Source: Burkholderiales bacterium RIFCSPLOWO2_12_FULL_61_40
GTDB taxonomy: Bacteria > Pseudomonadota > Gammaproteobacteria > Burkholderiales > Burkholderiaceae_C
NCBI GenBank assembly: GCA_001770935.1
Contig: MESI01000107.1
Span: forward strand, 1 to 45,946
Length of the DNA: 45,946 nt
Direction of reading: 5' to 3'
Of the stretch, positions 42,927 through 45,946 are shown piece after piece. Below the pieces are notes generated by a model. That model was not told where the DNA came from and searched no databases. It saw only the letters and a program-made list of their open reading frames with translations. A program made the position numbers and the translations under genes. Position 1 is the first letter of the stretch. Each line of letters opens with the position of its first letter.

Positions 42927-43000
42927 GTTTTTGTGATCAGAGGGGTCTGCACATGAATTACAAAATGTGGAGATGCTCACTCGTAACAACGTTTTTGGAT

Positions 43001-43009
43001 TGCGATAAT
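43001..43009 (+). promoter_or_regulatory. Extended -10 promoter of the ATPase/TOPRIM cassette
   Basis: TGCGATAAT (TGn plus GATAAT) lies 29 nt before ATG 43039 in visibly A+T-richer sequence; the -35 is weak. It gives the cassette its own promoter after the RND terminator. Confidence 0.5.
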
Positions 43010-43038
43010 CAAACCTCGGCTCAATGCTGGAGAAAACA

Positions 43039-44196
43039 ATGATCGAATCAATCTACGCAACCAATTTCAAGTCACTGGGAAAAGTTGAATTGAAACTGGG
43101 CAAGTTCACCTGTCTGATCGGGATGAATGGTTCCGGCAAAAGCACCGTGCTGCAGGCGATTGATTTCATTTCGCAGTTGATGGTCGGTCGGGTCGATGAG
43201 TGGTTGGAAGCGCGTGGTTGGAGCGTGGCTGATTTGAATTGCAAACTGCGCAAGCAAAGCAACGTCAATGTCGGCGTGCAGTTCAAGACTTCAACGGGGA
43301 AAACACTCGCCTGGGATGGGTCCTTCAACCGAAGTCAGTTGCGCTGCACGGGAGAGCTCATTCAGCTTGATAAGGAAAAGATTTTCCAGGTTGCCAACCA
43401 AAAATACAGCATTGCTGACAGCGCCGATCAGAGTATTGCTTTCACCTACCAAGGTTCTCTTCTGTCAGCATTGAAGGACTCCGAGCTGACGCAGGAGTTG
43501 TTGGAGTTCCGCAATGCAATCCAACAAATCAAATCCTTGGAACTGCTGTCGCCCCAGTTGCTGCGCAAGCGGGCACGATCCACCGAAAAAGGCATTGGTG
43601 CTGGGGGCGAAAAATTATCCGCCTATTTGGACACCTTGACGGATTCAACACACACTGCCTTGGTCGAGCAACTCCAGCGTTTTTACCCTGGGCTTGTTGA
43701 TTTCAAGGTGTCGTCACTGCGCTCGGGTTGGAAGAAACTCTCGGTGGTGGAGCAGTTCTCTCGGCAAAAGCTGGAAACGGATGCCGCGCACCTGAATGAT
43801 GGTTTGTTGCGCATTCTGGCCGTTTTGACCCAAGCCGCTTCGGAGCGCTCGTTGATTTTGCTGGACGAGATTGAAAATGGCATCAATCAGGAAATCATCG
43901 AGACCTTGGTGAACACCTTGGTGGAGTCCCTGCATCAACTCCTGGTGACCACCCATAGTCCTCTGATTTTAAATTTCCTGGACGACGATGTGGCACGCAG
44001 GGCGGTGCAGTTCATCTACAAAGCGCCATTGGGTGAAACACGCATTCGTCCTTTCTTTGAGATTCCACGGATCAATGACAAATTGCGTACCATGGGCCCT
44101 GGCGATGCCTTTGTGGACACTGACCTGAGACAGCTCACCAAAGAGTGTCTGGAGCTGGACAAGCAGGCGGGTATTTTCACGCTCGATGACCTATGA
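43039..44196 (+). CDS. AAA (OLD/RecF/SMC-like) ATPase of a two-gene cassette
   Basis: A 385-residue ABC-type AAA ATPase (AAA_15/AAA_21-like). It shows MIESIYATNFKSLGKVELKL, Walker A LIGMNGSGKSTVLQAI, a Q-loop-like region, the signature-like HLNDGLLRILAVLTQAASER, Walker B SLILLDEIENGINQEI and the H-switch LLVTTHSPLILNFLDD. The middle (~100-250) is the helical insertion. It lacks a fused TOPRIM domain, unlike OLD nucleases. ATG 43039 follows GGAG by 6 nt; ATG 43024 is less likely. Its TGA overlaps the next ATG (ATGA), so the two proteins are made together. G+C is lower than the neighbours (30/60 in 43321-43380 against 38/60 in 42541-42600). A defence role is inferred. Confidence 0.85.
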   Translation: MIESIYATNFKSLGKVELKLGKFTCLIGMNGSGKSTVLQAIDFISQLMVGRVDEWLEARGWSVADLNCKLRKQSNVNVGVQFKTSTGKTLAWDGSFNRSQLRCTGELIQLDKEKIFQVANQKYSIADSADQSIAFTYQGSLLSALKDSELTQELLEFRNAIQQIKSLELLSPQLLRKRARSTEKGIGAGGEKLSAYLDTLTDSTHTALVEQLQRFYPGLVDFKVSSLRSGWKKLSVVEQFSRQKLETDAAHLNDGLLRILAVLTQAASERSLILLDEIENGINQEIIETLVNTLVESLHQLLVTTHSPLILNFLDDDVARRAVQFIYKAPLGETRIRPFFEIPRINDKLRTMGPGDAFVDTDLRQLTKECLELDKQAGIFTLDDL

Positions 44197-44927
44197 AGAT
44201 ATTGCTCAGTGGGGAGGGGCCAACCGACTTGGGGGTGTGCAGAAACGCGCAGGGTCGTTGTGATGGCGCGGAATTCAAACGGGGCCCCATGACACAGTTG
44301 CTTATCCAGCTTCTGGAGCCCTTGATTCACTATTCGCTTGACGACTATCCTGACAGTTTTGCATACGTCAGTGAAACGGCATTAAGTGCGCAGACCAAAG
44401 CGACACCTGCGCGCCTTCAGCCGGCCAGGGGCAAAAAGAAAGGTGCCGAAACGAGCTACTTTTACAGCAATGCCACGACGCTGGGCCGCATGGCTGTCGA
44501 TCTTGCTGTGGATGTGGGTGACTCTGTTTTGGCAGTTTTCTTCCGCGACTCGGACGGGACACGCAGCAGCCATGCAGGCCGGTGGCAGGACCAATGGCAG
44601 TCAGTTTGTGACGGCTTCAAGCGTTCAGGTTTTGAACATGGTGTTCCTATGTTGCCCAAACCGAAGTCAGAGGCTTGGCTTTTATGCGTGGCAGGTGTTA
44701 ACCCTGGTGGAGATTGCAGTGCTCTAGAAGAACTGTCAGGCAACGATAACGCTCCCCATTCAGCCAAATCGCAGTTGGATGCGATGCTGGGACAGCATCA
44801 CTCCGCAGAAGAACTGTCTGATTGGCTCAAGGAGCACCCCGCAGATGTGGATCACATCAACACCATGCCCAGCTTCAAAGCATTCCACCAGGCTTTGACT
44901 TCCGCCGTAGAAAAAATGCATCCCTGA
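44193..44927 (+). CDS. TOPRIM/DUF4276-like partner protein (putative nuclease)
   Basis: A 244-residue protein with TOPRIM-type acidic motifs: MKILLSGEGPTDLGVC (strand followed by the E-G-x-T-D loop), SVLAVFFRDSDGTRSS (D-x-D) and MLPKPKSEAWLLC, the P-K-P-x-x-E-A-W-L-L pattern of DUF4276/OLD-like TOPRIM proteins. It is adjacent to and overlapped by an AAA ATPase gene, resembling a split OLD nuclease or the ATPase/TOPRIM pairs of anti-phage systems such as PARIS (AriA/AriB) and RloA/RloB-type loci. It is not obviously DUF4435. Catalytic activity is untested; the acidic residues look intact. The VOC gene follows after 26 nt. Confidence 0.75.
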   Translation: MKILLSGEGPTDLGVCRNAQGRCDGAEFKRGPMTQLLIQLLEPLIHYSLDDYPDSFAYVSETALSAQTKATPARLQPARGKKKGAETSYFYSNATTLGRMAVDLAVDVGDSVLAVFFRDSDGTRSSHAGRWQDQWQSVCDGFKRSGFEHGVPMLPKPKSEAWLLCVAGVNPGGDCSALEELSGNDNAPHSAKSQLDAMLGQHHSAEELSDWLKEHPADVDHINTMPSFKAFHQALTSAVEKMHP

Positions 44928-44953
44928 TCAGTCCGTCACCAAGGAACCACACC

Positions 44954-45394
44954 ATGGCAGAAGTCACCGGCATCGACCACATCTACATCAGCGTCTCCGA
45001 TCTGGCGGTGTCCGAGCCCTTTTACGACCGTGTGATGGTCGATGCGCTGGGCTTTCGCAAGAACACCTTTGCACTGGCGGGGGACCCGCACATCCAGTAC
45101 TTCAACCGCCACTTTGGCTTTGTCTTGCGCCCGGCGCGGGTGCATACACCGCATGAGCCCTATGCGCCGGGCCTGCACCACTTTTGCCTGCGCGTAGACT
45201 CGATTGCCGAGGTGCATGCGGTGGCCACGCAGTTGCAGCAGGCTGGCATTGCCGCGTCAGACGCCAAGTTGTACCCCGACTACGCCCCTGACTACACCGC
45301 CACCTTTTTCACCGACCCGGACGGTCTGCGGCTGGAGGTGACCAACTACCGCCAGGAACGCCGCGATCGCCACGACCACTGGGCGTCGCTATAA
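44954..45394 (+). CDS. VOC-superfamily (glyoxalase/bleomycin-resistance-like) protein
   Basis: A 146-residue protein of two paired beta-alpha-beta-beta-beta units. The first contains GIDHIYISVSDLAVSEPFYD; the second contains GLHHFCLRVDSIAEVHAVAT and ends FFTDPDGLRLEVTNYRQERR. Metal-ligand candidates are His9, His83 and Glu in RLEVTN. The reaction is unknown: VOC members include glyoxalases, dioxygenases and resistance proteins. ATG 44954 is preceded by AAGGAACCACACC. It could be read from the ATPase/TOPRIM promoter, but nothing ties it to that system functionally. Confidence 0.88.
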   Translation: MAEVTGIDHIYISVSDLAVSEPFYDRVMVDALGFRKNTFALAGDPHIQYFNRHFGFVLRPARVHTPHEPYAPGLHHFCLRVDSIAEVHAVATQLQQAGIAASDAKLYPDYAPDYTATFFTDPDGLRLEVTNYRQERRDRHDHWASL

Positions 45395-45420
45395 AGTCAT
45401 CATTTAAAGGAGAGCCGATC

Positions 45421-45603
45421 ATGGGCGCACTCACCATTCGCCTACCCAACCCGGTGCATGAGAGCATCAAGTTACGGCGTGAAGCCGCATGGGGTAAACG
45501 CGAGGACTTTGCACAGTTCTTGAAGTTGGTGCCCGATGTGCCGCCGCTGGCTGGCGATGCGCTTTCTTCAAATGCGGATACCTTGGCGAATACAAAACCA
45601 TGA
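45421..45603 (+). pseudogene. Internally deleted ribbon-helix-helix (HicB/CopG-type) antitoxin remnant
   Basis: A 60-codon ORF with a good start (AAAGGAGAG upstream). It begins MGALTIRLPNPVHESIK, the first strand and helix of an RHH antitoxin, but jumps directly to LRREAAWGKREDFAQFLKLV and PDVPPLAGDAL, which looks like the C-terminal tail of such antitoxins. The intervening helix with the usual S-x-N-x-F motif, roughly 25-30 residues, is missing in frame. It probably cannot form a normal RHH dimer. Overlapping ATGA and TGATG junctions link it to two further short ORFs. Confidence 0.55.
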
Positions 45604-45650
45604 CCAAGAGTGGCCCCGTTCCTGTGTTGATCATCGAAAGGACTTTGTGA
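45600..45650 (+). CDS. 16-codon ORF between antitoxin remnant and next small ORF
   Basis: MTKSGPVPVLIIERTL, starting in an ATGA overlap with the antitoxin remnant and ending in a TGATG overlap with the next ORF. It may be the residue of a deleted toxin gene or a purely spurious bridge. No family is recognised. Confidence 0.25.
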   Translation: MTKSGPVPVLIIERTL

Positions 45651-45826
45651 TGAATCTGAATCCACCCCCGAACCCTGCAGTTTTTCCTAACCGTAGCCAA
45701 GTCACCGCCGCGCTGGAACGCGCCGCTGCGCGTGCGCGCCTTATCGCAGAGCAAACCGGCACTAAGCTGATCGTGGTCCCCAGTCCGCCCGCCAAGCCTG
45801 CCACCCCAGACTCTAAACACCCGTAA
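45650..45826 (+). CDS. Small protein of unknown function (58 aa)
   Basis: MNLNPPPNPAVFPNRSQVTA is followed by a helix ALERAAARARLIAEQTGTKL, then IVVPSPPAKPATPDSKHP. The amphipathic helix plus short strand (TGTKLIVV) is seen in small antitoxin-like and regulatory proteins, but I cannot name a family. A weak ribosome-binding site (GAAAGGACTTTGTG) precedes ATG 45650. It ends just before an element A copy. It is the last CDS in the window. Confidence 0.45.
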   Translation: MNLNPPPNPAVFPNRSQVTAALERAAARARLIAEQTGTKLIVVPSPPAKPATPDSKHP

Positions 45827-45849
45827 CCTTTTGTTGTTGAATCTGCGTG

Positions 45850-45892
45850 CCAAATAGGGCTCTAGAGCGAATTCACCCTGACTGGCAATAGC
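45850..45892 (+). repeat. Partial element A copy near the window end
   Basis: CCAAATAGGGCTCTAGAGCG matches the left end of element A exactly as in the 31338 copy; the right part is degenerate apart from GGCAATAGC. The remaining bases to 45946 show no gene. Confidence 0.6.
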
Positions 45893-45946
45893 CGCAGTGG
45901 CGAATGTAGTTCTCGCATTCACCGCCGCTGAATTGGCCCAGCAAAG

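Noticed and set aside
1..45946. Search for tRNA, rRNA, known riboswitches, prophage or complete insertion sequences
   Set aside because: No cloverleaf, rRNA segment, recognisable riboswitch core, transposase or phage gene was seen by reading; a covariance-model scan could not be run.

Overview
The window reads as a chromosomal stretch of a betaproteobacterium, most likely family Comamonadaceae (Rhodoferax/Polaromonas/Acidovorax-like). This is inferred from protein flavour and gene order (mdh - CitE-like lyase - small periplasmic protein - acnB; rpsP-rimM-trmD-rplS), high G+C, and interspersed short repeats of a kind I associate with that family. No rRNA, tRNA, CRISPR array or intact insertion sequence was found.

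Layout. 1-5242: TCA-cycle block (end of mdh, CitE-like lyase, secreted small protein, acnB). 5525-7198: PiT phosphate uptake pair. 7230-8206: a small membrane protein and a GNAT acetyltransferase on the minus strand. 8328-10453: ribosomal operon rpsP-rimM-trmD, then rplS. 10559-12196: CoA-type Nudix hydrolase and a CobD/CbiB-like membrane protein. 12203-14808 (minus): M48 peptidase, phhB, rsgA. 14845-17564: orn and a DEAD-box helicase with a long leader. 17680-19654 (minus): hydroxyacid dehydrogenase and guaC. 19846-22266: uvrD. 22267-22966: gene-free, repeat-rich. 22967-23326: arsC-like. 23415-25640 (minus): phoX with a Pho box. 25774-28255 (minus): thrB, BPSS1780-type membrane protein and FecR-like protein, chained by ATGA overlaps. 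28402-31245: polA. 31379-32170: ZIP transporter. 32282-34282: hemerythrin / DUF2249 / polytopic membrane protein, with an FNR/DNR-type site at about -41.5. 34600-36060: SPOR-domain protein. 36141-42816: TetR - outer-membrane factor - adaptor - RND permease efflux operon. 43039-44927: a lower-G+C two-gene cassette of AAA ATPase plus TOPRIM-like protein, probably defence-related. 44954-45826: VOC protein and remnants of a toxin-antitoxin locus.

The most unusual signals are repeats that have become part of genes. A ~55-60 bp dispersed element (here 'element A') occurs about 11 times in 46 kb. Several copies lie inside CDSs, mostly translated in one preferred frame; one supplies the start codon of the ZIP gene and another the last codons and stop of the RND adaptor. 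A different, REP-like inverted repeat sits in frame in the polA inter-domain linker. A G+C-rich repeat ('element B') is fused to the 5' end of the CitE-like gene. The split ATPase/TOPRIM cassette is the best candidate for a little-described system. A 43-codon ORF not expected in RND operons is coupled by ATGA to the RND permease.
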